Counted from the stretch's first letter, positions 20,901-29,566 are shown. The stretch is 42,966 bases of DNA from Tritrichomonas foetus (GCA_001839685.1 MLAK01000959.1:1-42966); one strand, 5' to 3'. Program-made: numbers and translations. Notes: generated from the sequence alone by a model not told the origin.

Positions 20901-21288
20901 TTTGAGGCGGTTTTAAATTCAAATCTTCGATGATTTCATTGAATTGATCAAATTTTTCGTTTACAAACATTTGACAGAAAAGAATGACAGAAGGATCCGT
21001 TTGCTTAATGATTTCGTCTCGAAAATTGATCCATTCGATCCAAAAAGTATCAAATTCGGTTTTGGGTGTTTCTTGTCCTTTTGATGTAATGTCACTTTTC
21101 GGAATGTTTGAGTGGAGTTTTGAAAATGCATTTGAAATGGCTTCATCGAAGCTTGACGGCATTCTAAATGTTGTTAATATCGATTTCAAACGGGAGAGAA
21201 TCTGATCGACTTTTGCGGCGTTCGGATTGAACAATTGAACACGTTTTGAATGAGGCTGAGGTGTAGAAAAATGGTTTTGCTTCTTCAT
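17911..21288 (-). CDS. Large Asn/Gln-rich coiled-coil protein
   Basis: 1125 aa. A mostly helical N-terminal part (about 1-270) is followed by an acidic stretch (EEEEY/EEDIIEEEEEIEGE, about 275-300). A long Asn/Gln/Ser-rich disordered region (about 305-650) contains at least four spaced S-(M/L/I)-T-P-Q-(K/N) motifs. The C-terminal half (about 655-1120) is predominantly coiled coil, interrupted by acidic patches. The motif spacing suggests a scaffold with repeated proline-directed phosphorylation sites, such as a centrosome, basal-body or Golgi coiled-coil protein, but I cannot assign a family. The ATG at 21288 is the first in frame; an approximate Inr (TCATCAAT) lies about 20 nt upstream. It ends in TAA. 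Confidence 0.8.
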   Translation of the reverse strand: MKKQNHFSTPQPHSKRVQLFNPNAAKVDQILSRLKSILTTFRMPSSFDEAISNAFSKLHSNIPKSDITSKGQETPKTEFDTFWIEWINFRDEIIKQTDPSVILFCQMFVNEKFDQFNEIIEDLNLKPPQKVPLYREYDKAKKDIQTTFENLQQILYEQFDIEDENNESSNSIIEQTIKNLSSQRTKIRRIKADVASKLTPFFLNSSQEKNLAEEQHKRCVTIIEEILSEINDLPKQYHQFNMIGNELYKSENKLKMEFPPRKIEIPPMEGYFEEEEYFEEDIIEEEEEIEGENDLIEEGEFDNIQNLNKRQQTSQQVQPQSQINNKSRHSNNLSMTPQKSFKNSSEQLHNQTSNQSQNSSHFPAHSLTPQNNSNKAPLNSSQTQNSNQSQIQNHFHNVQQQSITPQKNSKNFDDQLLYLPSNFNNNNLNQNELNSSQISSPKRSHKSMTPQKPPKIPIGNPHALLTPSQLSIFDEEDDNLENNSNNDLNNYPNHNNNDNNINVNSKAKTPANNKNKEKNILNTSLNIAKNQQNLVVKNPPQSAVSIKKLPQIMPLDLEDDVDLADPFHGLSISFSSSDNEAEIGMADKEIRTFQSLPPPLPTPTNNTITQQNGLNTNSNSNLPLNPHSNVLNTFNGINSNNEKSIRQEGGGQILRNQIAALTKEKEQLKNQLTNTKSDLAQLHDDYNTIVVQLQIAYEENKENDEATSKLNETVKTLTKEKEQLNAKIRDLQQVLLQTPSKVDISSPPEKLLKLDSGSDDDDDNENDNFVDVSLYQTKCDNLVREKDALYENISKLADENANLKEQLMKQQNNNSNSNNSGKTNVNGTPGMENYYAGQVRLLEEDIEYFTDELTRVWKTYDALLNRIGGKSKDDSVFFENSKLRKEKEKLHTKLQATRKELQFLKDIRKSQENSKSRNIFANELEETKKKLEEEKRKNEALVKALREERQKIAASIEDEDEHRQLFTAKLSIHNLQRELQKMSSLIVRVKGKNKRLKMQLSDAGIDQIRDEMNDELEAMRSAYESAVDWGYAQQELVIKESSEKEMLKTKLRLFDSKNDSNPGFDAAEEVLIELRAKIEENLKMQQEAAEIRESLVEVLGEGDENVSTGELLNRFIEIHQNENQT

Positions 21289-21837
21289 TTAAAAGTTTCT
21301 AGATTGATGACCGTTTAAAATTAAAACATTGTTTATCAATTTTAATTAAAATTTTAATTATAATAACTTTGTTTTACGAATAATAGTTTTATGGGTTAGA
21401 CTATTTATTTGATTATAGAAGTATCAATAATGAAAATGTAGTTAGGCGATTCCTGAATGAAGCTCTGCTAATAAATAAATGGAATTATTTACTTTTAACA
21501 AAATAAATGTAAAACATCATAAATTTGATTTGACCACAACATCAGTCATTTCATGGAACAGAAAAAAATAATTCTGTAAATAATTATTGAACAAATGACA
21601 CCTCCGATAAAGACTGTAACATGCTTGAATTTCTTAGGAACAATAATTTAAATCAATAATATTTTAATTTTCCTATTTAATGTTGAAACAAATTTATTAA
21701 AAGTTTATTTGTATTTCTCCATTCATAAATTTCCAAAGTATCAATTCAACTTACTTCATGAAATTTCATCAGTTGATCACGCTTACTTTAACGAAATCTA
21801 AACAACAAGAAAACAAAAGTGAAATAGAATTTACTTT
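21289..21837. other. Gene-free stretch between two minus-strand genes
   Basis: AT-rich; no gene or structured element recognised. Confidence 0.4.
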
Positions 21838-24612
21838 TTAATGGTGGCATCCACATTCACATGTGTGTTTGTGTTCAGCTTTTACATTTGTTTCTCTATA
21901 TGGTGCTTCACGCATGTTAATTGCGCTGACGGGACATACTGACATACAAAGTGCACATCCAATGCAGCGATTGGTATTAACTTTCCATGCACCACTTTCA
22001 TGTCTATAAATTGCTTCAGTAGAATTATCTCTGCATGAAAGTGCGCATTTTCCGCATCTAAGACATTTATCTTGATCAATTTCTGCTATAATTGTCCATT
22101 TTTCATCGAATGCATCTCTTTCAACAACTTTTTTAGTACCTAAACCTCTTAATTCGATTAATTTAGGAACATCGCGATCTGAATCATTGTTTTCGTCTTC
22201 CAAAACTTGATAAGGCATATTATTTTTCTCTTCTGAAGCGCATGATAAAAGTCTTCTTAAGTTCTTCTTTGACCATGAATAAAGTAGGAATCTTAAACCA
22301 GCATTCATTTCTTGAACAATTTCAAATGAATACTTTTGAACACCTGAACAAACTTGGAATACATTTGCACCTGCATATAAATGTTGCATTGCTGTATCTG
22401 CATTCCAAATTCCACCAATACCCAAAATTGGTAAAGTTGGGAATTTCAAGTGGATTTTTGCAATATTTCTAAGGGCTATTGGTCGAACCATATCACCTGA
22501 AAGTCCACCAGAAATAGCTAATCTTTCTTTACCAATTTGTGGAAGTGGTGTTCCATCTGGGAAGAATTTAGAGATTCCGCTTACTGTGTTAATTGTTGAA
22601 ATACCTGCTGCACCACCTTGAATGGCTGCTTCTGCAAGTTTTACAACATCTGTAACATTAGGTGTAAGTTTTGGAAAGACTGGTTTTTTAGTAACTTCAC
22701 AAACATATTCAGTGATCCTTTTAACACCTTTTGGATCAGTTCCAAGTTCCATTCCAAGCCTATTTGATTCTTTTGCATGATCAGCTGTACCTCCATGTCC
22801 ATGTACTTCATTTGGACAACTTAAATTCAGTTCAAAGGCATCAGCACCAGCTTCATCAAGTGCTTTAGTTAATTCTTGCCAGTCTTCTTTATGATCTTGT
22901 GCACCAATTGAAGCAATGATGATTCGGTTAGGAAACATCATTTTGAGTCTTCTAATAGTTTGAACCCAATATTCGAGTGGATGATCAGTCATAATGCATG
23001 TATTGGCAAAGTTTCCTGTGACTCCTGGATTATCATCACATCGAACAATTCTCATATCATTTTCACGTTGTACATCTTTGGTTAAAAGGATAGACTTGGT
23101 TACAGCGAATCCAAAACCAGCAACAAAAGAATTTTTAATGCATTCAAAAGTCCCAGAAAGTGGAGCTGAACTGATACCGCATGGATTAATAAATTTCAAT
23201 CCGCAAACTTCAGTTTCAAGTGAAACAGAGTCAACTTCAGTTTCAAAAACAGGCATTTCACTATAAACACAAAGTGAGTCGGCAATTTTGCTTGCTGCAT
23301 TCTTTCCATCATTAACTGCTTCAATAACAGTTTGTGATCCTGAAATGTCACCTCCTGCAAAGACATTATCGTAGCCCTCGACTTCCTGAATGTTGATTTT
23401 ATGTTGGACAACATTGCTTGATTCAGAATAGGTTGAACCAAAAGCAAGAATGACTTCATCATATTTTCGTGTAACATATTCATCCAAAGCGATGTATTTG
23501 TTATCCAAAGTATGTTCTTGCATTCTAAATGTGACAATTCCATCTTCAATTGCAGTTGGTGCCATTAATGGTAAAAATTCAATTCCTTGTTGCAACAATT
23601 CATGAACAAGTTCTGGATCTGCTCTCATTCCGCGGAAATCCTTTCGAAAAGCGACTGTTACAGTACCGCCGAGTCTTGAAGCTGCTGAAGCACAATCAAT
23701 AGCTGTATCGCCAGCTCCTAAAACCAAAATCTTCTTATTAGTGAAATCAGGAAGCTTCTCCTCATTGTTTGTGTTTGGAAGTTTTTTGAGAATTTTATTG
23801 ATTGAATACAGAAAATCTTTAGACGAAATAGCGCCTTTACATGGAAAATCTGGTTTGATTTCTTCTGGTTTTCCAATAGCAATATAAACTGCCTTAAATC
23901 CATCATTTTTAAGTAAAGAATCAATTGTGAAATCTTTTCCGAGTTCTTTATTGAACTCAAAAGTAACGCCAATGTCTTTCAGCATTTGAACTTCAAATTC
24001 AACGTCAGAATAAGGAAGTCTATTTGGAAGTAATTCAGTAACAAGCAAACCGCCAGCGAAGCTTTCTTTTTCAAAAACGGTTATTTCAAACCCGTGTCTT
24101 CTCAAGAAAGCAGCACAACTTAATCCAGAAGGCCCAGAACCAATAATAGCAACTTTTTTACCGTTGTTTTTAGCTTTAATGACTTGCTTAATTCCATAAT
24201 TCATATATTTCCTCATAATATATTTTTGTATGAGATTTGTTTGAATTGGACCAGCTGGTGTTCCATTCAATGTGCAGCCGCCTTGGCAGAAGTTTCTGAC
24301 TGGACAGAGATGAGCCGTTGAAAGCGGAAATGGATTTGTCGACAAAATCACTTTGGCTGCATAATACCAATTTCTTGCTGCTGCCGCATGAACGAATTCT
24401 TTGACGTTAACATTCGATGCGCAGCATTTTGTGCACGGTGCATCATAGCAATAAATGCAGCGTCGTGCTTCGGCAACGATTTGATCTTCAGTTGGCATTT
24501 TTTCTTCGTCGAACCCGAGAATCTTCTTGCGTGATGGTGGAACTAAATCGCTACGTTCACAGAATGAATTCTTTGTCGATAAGATTGGAACACGGAGATC
24601 TTCAATATCCAT
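21838..24612 (-). CDS. Dihydropyrimidine-dehydrogenase-type flavo/Fe-S oxidoreductase
   Basis: 924 aa, somewhat shorter than animal DPD. The order matches that family. An N-terminal cysteine domain (Cys52, 55, 60, 64, 103, 109, 113) is followed by an FAD Rossmann motif IGSGPSG (157-163) and an NADPH motif VLGAGDTAID (297-306). A DHOD-like FMN barrel (about 465-780) contains NLSCPN (596-601), KLTPNVTD (648-655) and GIGGI (731-735). Two C-terminal 4Fe-4S clusters follow (Cys850/853/856/860 and 883/886/889/893), then a CECGCHH tail. DPD reduces uracil and thymine with NADPH. The catalytic-loop Cys of known DPDs appears absent: the loop reads LGMELGTDP, so the substrate could differ. An Inr-like TCATTC directly precedes the ATG, and a TATCGTT element lies about 25 nt upstream. 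The stop TAA overlaps TAAA, the trichomonad polyadenylation signal. Confidence 0.88.
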   Translation of the reverse strand: MDIEDLRVPILSTKNSFCERSDLVPPSRKKILGFDEEKMPTEDQIVAEARRCIYCYDAPCTKCCASNVNVKEFVHAAAARNWYYAAKVILSTNPFPLSTAHLCPVRNFCQGGCTLNGTPAGPIQTNLIQKYIMRKYMNYGIKQVIKAKNNGKKVAIIGSGPSGLSCAAFLRRHGFEITVFEKESFAGGLLVTELLPNRLPYSDVEFEVQMLKDIGVTFEFNKELGKDFTIDSLLKNDGFKAVYIAIGKPEEIKPDFPCKGAISSKDFLYSINKILKKLPNTNNEEKLPDFTNKKILVLGAGDTAIDCASAASRLGGTVTVAFRKDFRGMRADPELVHELLQQGIEFLPLMAPTAIEDGIVTFRMQEHTLDNKYIALDEYVTRKYDEVILAFGSTYSESSNVVQHKINIQEVEGYDNVFAGGDISGSQTVIEAVNDGKNAASKIADSLCVYSEMPVFETEVDSVSLETEVCGLKFINPCGISSAPLSGTFECIKNSFVAGFGFAVTKSILLTKDVQRENDMRIVRCDDNPGVTGNFANTCIMTDHPLEYWVQTIRRLKMMFPNRIIIASIGAQDHKEDWQELTKALDEAGADAFELNLSCPNEVHGHGGTADHAKESNRLGMELGTDPKGVKRITEYVCEVTKKPVFPKLTPNVTDVVKLAEAAIQGGAAGISTINTVSGISKFFPDGTPLPQIGKERLAISGGLSGDMVRPIALRNIAKIHLKFPTLPILGIGGIWNADTAMQHLYAGANVFQVCSGVQKYSFEIVQEMNAGLRFLLYSWSKKNLRRLLSCASEEKNNMPYQVLEDENNDSDRDVPKLIELRGLGTKKVVERDAFDEKWTIIAEIDQDKCLRCGKCALSCRDNSTEAIYRHESGAWKVNTNRCIGCALCMSVCPVSAINMREAPYRETNVKAEHKHTCECGCHH

Positions 24613-24618
24613 GAATGA
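24613..24618 (-). promoter_or_regulatory. Inr-like TCATTC at the DPD-like gene
   Basis: Minus-strand TCATTC, putative +1 A at 24616, only 4 nt before the ATG at 24612. Confidence 0.6.
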
Positions 24619-24633
24619 AACCTAAAAAATGGA

Positions 24634-24641
24634 TAACGATA
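24634..24641 (-). promoter_or_regulatory. TATCGTTA element (M3/Myb-recognition-like)
   Basis: The coding-strand TATCGTTA lies 22-29 bp upstream of the DPD-like ATG. Its complement, TAACGATA, matches the trichomonad M3 (AACGAW)/Myb-recognition consensus as I recall it. Function inferred. Confidence 0.4.
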
Positions 24642-25231
24642 AGTTCACAAATATTTTATATTATAAATTGAAAAAGCTCGTAAATGTGTTATACAAAAAG
24701 TTTACCACATCATTCATTTTCAAATGTAATAAAACTTTCCGACGAATATTTCAGAATATTGCTTTGAATTTCTCTCAATTTGTATGGTTTTTTCTTAATA
24801 TTGTTTTTTATGAATATTTATTCAGATATATATATTTTATTTTAGTAAAATATATGTTAATTAATTATATTTTTATCATTATTAGAAAATATTTCGTTGG
24901 AACTTTAAAACGATGAAGATATCAAAAAATCAAAATTGGGTGGTCGTGGATTTAAGAGTTTTGAATATATTCAATTTAGTTATCATATCACATATGGTTG
25001 AAAATTAAGAATATTCCTTCGTTATTAAAATATACGTCCAAATACTCAGAACCATTTAATTGAAATATTAATATCTAATAATATTCTTCAATTGCTTGAC
25101 CATTGTATATATAATGATATGACTTTTTCATGCATGCTTTTCGCAATTCTGGATGAAGGTGAAATTATAATTGAGTTTTATTTGACCTTATTAAAATCAC
25201 CATTTTTAAACGGTCTCGTAGCTTAGAGTCT

Positions 25232-25238
25232 TATCGTT
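25232..25238 (+). promoter_or_regulatory. TATCGTT element before ubiquitin-L40
   Basis: TATCGTT on the coding strand about 40 bp before the ATG, the same sequence and orientation as before the DPD-like gene. It lies next to a CGGCCA/TGGCCG inverted repeat (25246-25251, 25259-25264). No TCAYTT Inr is visible. Confidence 0.35.
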
Positions 25239-25277
25239 CTTATGACGGCCAGCGGTTATGGCCGAATACTTTCGTAA

Positions 25278-25676
25278 ATGCAAATTTTCGTCAAGACACT
25301 CACTGGAAAGCACATCACACTCGAAGTCGAACCAACCGACCGTATCGAAGATGTCAAAGCCAAAATCCAAGACAAAGAAGGAATTCCACCCGATCAACAA
25401 CGTCTCATCTTCGCCGGTAAACAATTAGAAGACGGAAATACACTCCAAGACTACTCAATCCAGAAGGACTCAACACTTCACCTCGTTCTCCGTCTTCGTG
25501 GTGGCGGTGGCAAAGATAGCTACGAACCAACACTCAGAATCCTCGCAGAAAAGACAAACTGCAACCGCAAGGTCTGCCGCAAGTGCTACGCCAGACTCTC
25601 ATTGGGTGCAGAACAATGCCGCCACAAGAGATGCGGACACTGCAAGAAGATCCGTGCTAAGAAGGATCTCAAATAA
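25278..25676 (+). CDS. Ubiquitin-ribosomal protein eL40 fusion
   Basis: 132 aa. Residues 1-76 are ubiquitin ending LRLRGG; after processing they release the tag. Residues 77-132 are eL40 of the 60S subunit with its C-x2-C...C-x4-C zinc motif (VCRKC, QCRHKRC). All seven ubiquitin lysines are present. Relative to animal ubiquitin I count eight substitutions (for example His12, Arg22, Asp25, Asn54, Gln57), a trichomonad-like pattern. Two extra Gly residues sit at the junction (RGGGGKD), where a ubiquitin hydrolase would cut after the first pair. Codon use is markedly more GC-rich (AAG, CTC, CGT) than in the neighbours, as expected for a highly expressed gene. The stop is embedded in AAATAAAT, a likely overlapping poly(A) signal. 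Confidence 0.97.
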   Translation: MQIFVKTLTGKHITLEVEPTDRIEDVKAKIQDKEGIPPDQQRLIFAGKQLEDGNTLQDYSIQKDSTLHLVLRLRGGGGKDSYEPTLRILAEKTNCNRKVCRKCYARLSLGAEQCRHKRCGHCKKIRAKKDLK

Positions 25677-26305
25677 ATTTTAATTGAATTGGTCTGAATA
25701 AATTTCCGCTCTGATATCATTTTCTATATATTTTTAATGAAAATTTTTTATTAGTATTCTAGATATCATTTCATAAACAAGAAATTTGAATTTTAGTAAA
25801 TTATTATTGAATAAAATTGCTTAAATGTGATGTGACTTTGTGTTTATTCTCTTTGTCAACATATTCATACAAGAAACACATCTAAAGGACATTTCAAAAT
25901 CATTTCATTCCAAAATCACTACATTTTCTGATTAGACTTTAGGTGAAGTGATGAAGACATCAAATTGATGGCAGTGCTATCACTTAATTCCTAACATTCT
26001 GAACAAGGAATCATATAATATATACAAACACACAATGAAAATATTTCTCCAATCGATTATTAACCTAATCATATACTTTTCTTCAAAGATTATAAAAAAT
26101 AGTATTTCCTGATATTTAAGATTGAAAGATTCTATTTGAGTATGAAATGAAGACTTAAAAAAAGGCAAACTGCTAACTAAAAATTTATCTGCGCGGTTGT
26201 TTATTGTATGATTTATTCAATTGTTAGCTCTCAAGCTTAATGTTCTCTTGTATGACAGGAAATAAAAAGACTGAAGGAAATTACATGACAAATAAAAATA
26301 TATAT
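25677..26305. other. Intergenic space between convergent genes
   Basis: AT-rich; nothing recognised besides 3' regions. Short open readings on either strand lack protein character. Confidence 0.4.
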
Positions 26306-27331
26306 TTAATACGGATAAGGATCAACACTTCTGATTGGATTCACATTGAAATAATCATCCCAAGATCCATAAAGGTGTCCATTTTCATCACAAACATAGT
26401 TTCCAGATGCATCAACAAGTGGTAAATTCCATACTTTTGTCGTTGTATGTCCATTATTGACCAACAAAAGGCAATTCGGCTCGTTTTCATCGAATGCCCC
26501 ATAAAATCTTAATCCACTATTCTGTTCTAATTTGCTAAAACTTAACCATTGGCCACTATTATTTGAGCATTGGAGTAACGATGCTATTTTAAGCATAATT
26601 GACCCTTCTGGCCCGAACATAGCCAAAAAATTACAAAATTGTGGAAAAGTCACAGTTGTTTGCATTTCAATTGGTGCAATTATTGCTTTCAATACGTCAA
26701 TTGCATTTTGATGTGGCTGCTCTTCCTGCTTAAATCTAGAAGCAGCACTATTCATAAAAGAGTCTGTATGAGCTGGTCTTTCATCCATATTCCCTAGTTC
26801 TCTCCATATTTTTCGTGCTCTCGCCATAAACTCCATGATTATGTTGTTGTTTGATTGGCCAAGTCTGACAATGAACAGGGGAGGAATCATTCCCGGCATT
26901 CCAATGGCGCTTGGTATTCCAATTCCCGACATACTATTTTGTATTGTGACATATCCGTTTGATGGGATGATTTCTAGCCCTTTTGGAAGCCCTGATGATG
27001 TAATATTGAATCCTTCTTTTTTCCAAAGTGTCCAGCCGTCTTTGTTATGTTTCAATTGCTTAAATCCAAGTGCGTGAAGATTCACATTTAACGTGTTCAA
27101 TTTGATATTTAATACATTTGTGATTACTTTTTTATTCAGTCGAAACTCGTCTTCATTGACCCATCCACATCCAACTTTGTCTTCCATTTCGTTGTCGCCT
27201 GAATTATGAACAAATGATAATAAAATATGAAGTTTTGCCTCAAATCGGGAGCAAGGGTCGCGTGAACTTTTACGTTTTAGAATCTGTTGGATTTCTTGTG
27301 GAAGAAAAAACAAATCGGATCCATCTGTCAT
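26306..27331 (-). CDS. IBP39-like initiator-binding protein
   Basis: 341 aa from the ATG at 27331; an upstream in-frame extension begins only with GTG. The N-terminal 125 or so residues match the winged-helix initiator-binding domain of Trichomonas vaginalis IBP39, with conserved features such as DPCSRFEAKLHILLSF, GWVNEDEFRLNKK, IKLNTLNVNL and KDGWTLWKK. The remaining 210 residues correspond to the C-terminal domain that in IBP39 contacts the RNA polymerase II CTD. In T. vaginalis IBP39 recognises the Inr TCA(+1)Y(T/A), so this is probably the general or a paralogous Inr-binding factor of this organism. Its own ATG is preceded 7 nt upstream by TCATTAAAA. A paralogue with altered specificity is possible, since trichomonads carry several IBP-like genes. 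It ends in TAA. Confidence 0.88.
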   Translation of the reverse strand: MTDGSDLFFLPQEIQQILKRKSSRDPCSRFEAKLHILLSFVHNSGDNEMEDKVGCGWVNEDEFRLNKKVITNVLNIKLNTLNVNLHALGFKQLKHNKDGWTLWKKEGFNITSSGLPKGLEIIPSNGYVTIQNSMSGIGIPSAIGMPGMIPPLFIVRLGQSNNNIIMEFMARARKIWRELGNMDERPAHTDSFMNSAASRFKQEEQPHQNAIDVLKAIIAPIEMQTTVTFPQFCNFLAMFGPEGSIMLKIASLLQCSNNSGQWLSFSKLEQNSGLRFYGAFDENEPNCLLLVNNGHTTTKVWNLPLVDASGNYVCDENGHLYGSWDDYFNVNPIRSVDPYPY

Positions 27332-27340
27332 TTTTAATGA
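27332..27340 (-). promoter_or_regulatory. Inr-like TCATTAAAA at the IBP39-like gene
   Basis: Minus strand, putative +1 A at 27338, 7 nt before the ATG. A close match to the consensus that this protein's homologue binds. Confidence 0.6.
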
Positions 27341-27640
27341 ATTGGAAACTTTAAAATTTTGTTTATTCACGATTTGCCTCTGAAAAAGTTGTAAATTCCT
27401 AAACGGACTTTCATTCCCAATGACATGATTTCATCCATTTTTGACAATAATAGGAAATATCTGATTGAATTCGAAGAATTAAATATTTTAATTAGGTTGA
27501 GTTTATTCTGGGGGGAAAAAAGATAAATTTGATTTCAGAATTTCGAATTTTCTTTGCTTTCTATGTGTGTAACCATAGCATCATCTAAATGCAATTATAT
27601 GGAGTATAATGTATTTTATTAAATGACAAGATCATTACAA

Positions 27641-27717
27641 AGCTATCTGGTCATTGATTATAGATAATGTTTTTTCAGTAGCTATCTGGTCATTAATTCT
27701 GAAGTAAAGACCAGATA
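27641..27717. repeat. Direct repeat plus inverted copy in a divergent promoter region
   Basis: AGCTATCTGGTCATT occurs at 27641-27655 and 27680-27694, 39 bp apart. GACCAGATA, the inverse complement of its TATCTGGTC core, follows at 27709-27717. Repetition in both orientations suggests a factor-binding site. Confidence 0.7.
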
Positions 27718-27851
27718 TTTACCGAAAAAGTAGACCACAATGATCATAGAAAATAATAAAATTTGATAAAGCTGCATTTCTTTTCATATCACTTGTTGGC
27801 AAATAAGGATTATGGTGAAGTGAGGTGTAACGTGAAGCACCTCTTTCAATT

Positions 27852-27857
27852 TCATTC
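27852..27857 (+). promoter_or_regulatory. Inr-like TCATTC at the RCC1 gene
   Basis: Putative +1 A at 27854, 4 nt before the ATG at 27858; the same arrangement as at the DPD-like gene. Confidence 0.6.
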
Positions 27858-28973
27858 ATGTCAGTAAAATACATCATTTCGTCTGGATACAATGAAAACG
27901 GGGAACTTGGACGTGAGTGTGACAGTGGCAAGCCTTATGGTAAAGTCCCAGGAACTGTTGAAGGTCTTGAAATGGAATCAATTTCGATTATTTCAACTGG
28001 AAATAGTTTTTCTGTGGCTCTATTAAATGATGGATCAATTCTTGGATGGGGAGATAATAAAAATGGTTCTCTTGGCTTTCCCAAAAACATCAAGAAAGTC
28101 AAATTACCTACAAAAATTCCTGGACTTCCGAAAATAATTGATGTAAAATGTGGTAATAATTTCATTCTTTTCCTAACTGAAGATTGGAAAGTACTTATTT
28201 CATCAAGTGAAAATAAAAATTCTCTTTTTGACGAAATTGACATTGGTGAACCAGCTGTTGCAGTTTTCGGCTATCTAAATCCATGGATTTGCGGAAAGAG
28301 TGGATCAATAATTTGGTATGATCATATCGAAACAAAAACTATTCAAAAATACGGACCTTATCCCTTTGGTATTCCAAAACAATTAGTATCAATTGGAGAA
28401 ATCGTAGTTTTGGTTACATCATCAGGTGAAGCTTTAATCATGTCATTAAAAAAGCTAAGACCATGGACTTTTCATAACAATTCGACTGCTTTTGCTGGAA
28501 ATGATGAAAACTTTGTTCCAATTGAGAGTCTTCAAGGAGTGAAAATCAAAAAGATTGCTGGTCATGTCACTCAAATGCTTGTTCTTTCAGAAGACCAAAG
28601 AGTGTTTGTTTTTGGTAACAATGGATTTGGAAAGCTTGGATTAGATCCTGTAGAATACACTGATACATCGAATGAATTTATTGAGTTAGCCTTTTCGAGA
28701 GACTTAAAGATTGTTGATATTGGTGCAGGAATGTCATTTTCAATTTTCATTGATGCTTTAGGACATGTTCTTGCATTTGGAGAAGTAAGTGGTGGTGAAG
28801 GAATGCTTGGTGATGATGATGAAGGTTCAATGTCCAGCATCGTTGAAGGTGCAATTGGAGTTCACTGTGGTGACTGTTTTACTCTAGTTGAGATTGGTGA
28901 CATTCAATCAGCTAAAAAAGAAGAAGCATCAAGTTTGATGAAAACCATTTTTGGGTATTGCTCAATAAGCTGA
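27858..28973 (+). CDS. RCC1-repeat protein
   Basis: 371 aa made of RCC1-type beta-propeller repeats across most of its length. Clear units include SGYNENGELGRE near the start, GDNKNGSLGFP near residue 70, VFVFGNNGFGKLGLDP near 255 and VLAFGEVSGGEGMLGDD near 305, each with the typical preceding SGNSFSVAL/GAGMSFSIF strand. Members act as Ran exchange factors or as protein-interaction platforms. The divergent repeats and absence of clear Ran-contact residues mean the GEF role cannot be assumed. A RanBP1-domain protein is also encoded in this window but not adjacent. No extra domain is visible. The start is supported by TCATTC immediately upstream. It ends in TGA. Confidence 0.85.
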   Translation: MSVKYIISSGYNENGELGRECDSGKPYGKVPGTVEGLEMESISIISTGNSFSVALLNDGSILGWGDNKNGSLGFPKNIKKVKLPTKIPGLPKIIDVKCGNNFILFLTEDWKVLISSSENKNSLFDEIDIGEPAVAVFGYLNPWICGKSGSIIWYDHIETKTIQKYGPYPFGIPKQLVSIGEIVVLVTSSGEALIMSLKKLRPWTFHNNSTAFAGNDENFVPIESLQGVKIKKIAGHVTQMLVLSEDQRVFVFGNNGFGKLGLDPVEYTDTSNEFIELAFSRDLKIVDIGAGMSFSIFIDALGHVLAFGEVSGGEGMLGDDDEGSMSSIVEGAIGVHCGDCFTLVEIGDIQSAKKEEASSLMKTIFGYCSIS

Positions 28974-29218
28974 TAACTAAAAAATCAAACTTTTCATCCT
29001 ATCACAAAATACTATAATGTTTAAAAAAGTTAAGATTATTATTTATTTTTATCGTGCAATAAATATCGTGGAACGAAATAAATCTAATTTTCAATTCACT
29101 TCTGTGTATAAAATATGAATTTAAATCGAAAACTATTATTATAATGATGCTGTAGTGTTTTGAGATCACTGATGATACAATATAAGCAACAAAACACAGG
29201 AATAATAACCAATTTTGA

Positions 29219-29235
29219 TTTATATATATATATAT
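29219..29235. repeat. (TA)n microsatellite
   Basis: About eight TA units in the spacer. Confidence 0.85.
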
Positions 29236-29459
29236 CATTAATAATTTATAAATTCCTTTTGAATTATAATAGAAACATATGTTGAGGAAACAAAATATTT
29301 ATATCATTCACTTTATCGACTTATTAAGAAACTTCCATTTTTGGTTCACTTAAGTGTAAACATCTTTATTATGACCAAACCTTCAACAAAAAATAACTCG
29401 TACAGTATCTATATTCGATATCAAAAAAATACATCTTTCAGAAATAATAATAATCAAAA

Positions 29460-29485
29460 TTTGAATGATCAGAGGATCATTCAAA
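29460..29485. repeat. 11-bp-arm hairpin
   Basis: TTTGAATGATC and GATCATTCAAA form a perfect stem around an AGAG loop, about 110 bp upstream of the transporter ATG. It could also act at the RNA or DNA-protein level; no T-run follows. Confidence 0.75.
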
Positions 29486-29549
29486 ATATTTTCAAAATTA
29501 GATGTTATAACTTTTTCTATTATATTTATTTTCTACATTCAAAATTTGA

Positions 29550-29566
29550 ATGAGTGAATCACTCAT
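29550..29566. repeat. 17-nt odd palindrome
   Basis: ATGAGTGA-A-TCACTCAT is perfectly symmetric, 28 bp before the transporter ATG. Its right half contains TCACTC, close to the initiator consensus. Confidence 0.75.

Larger units (their letters stand above)
24613..25277. other. Intergenic region between divergent genes
   Basis: Between the DPD-like gene (minus) and ubiquitin-L40 (plus). Apart from TATCGTT elements near both genes and the Inr, it is plain AT-rich sequence; a short ORF at 24629-24916 is low-complexity. Confidence 0.45.
27332..27857. other. Divergent intergenic region
   Basis: Between the IBP39-like gene (minus) and an RCC1 gene (plus). Holds the Inr boxes of both genes and a 20-bp direct repeat with an inverted partial copy (27641-27717). 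An unconvincing 70-codon reading occupies 27719-27931 on the minus strand. Confidence 0.5.
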
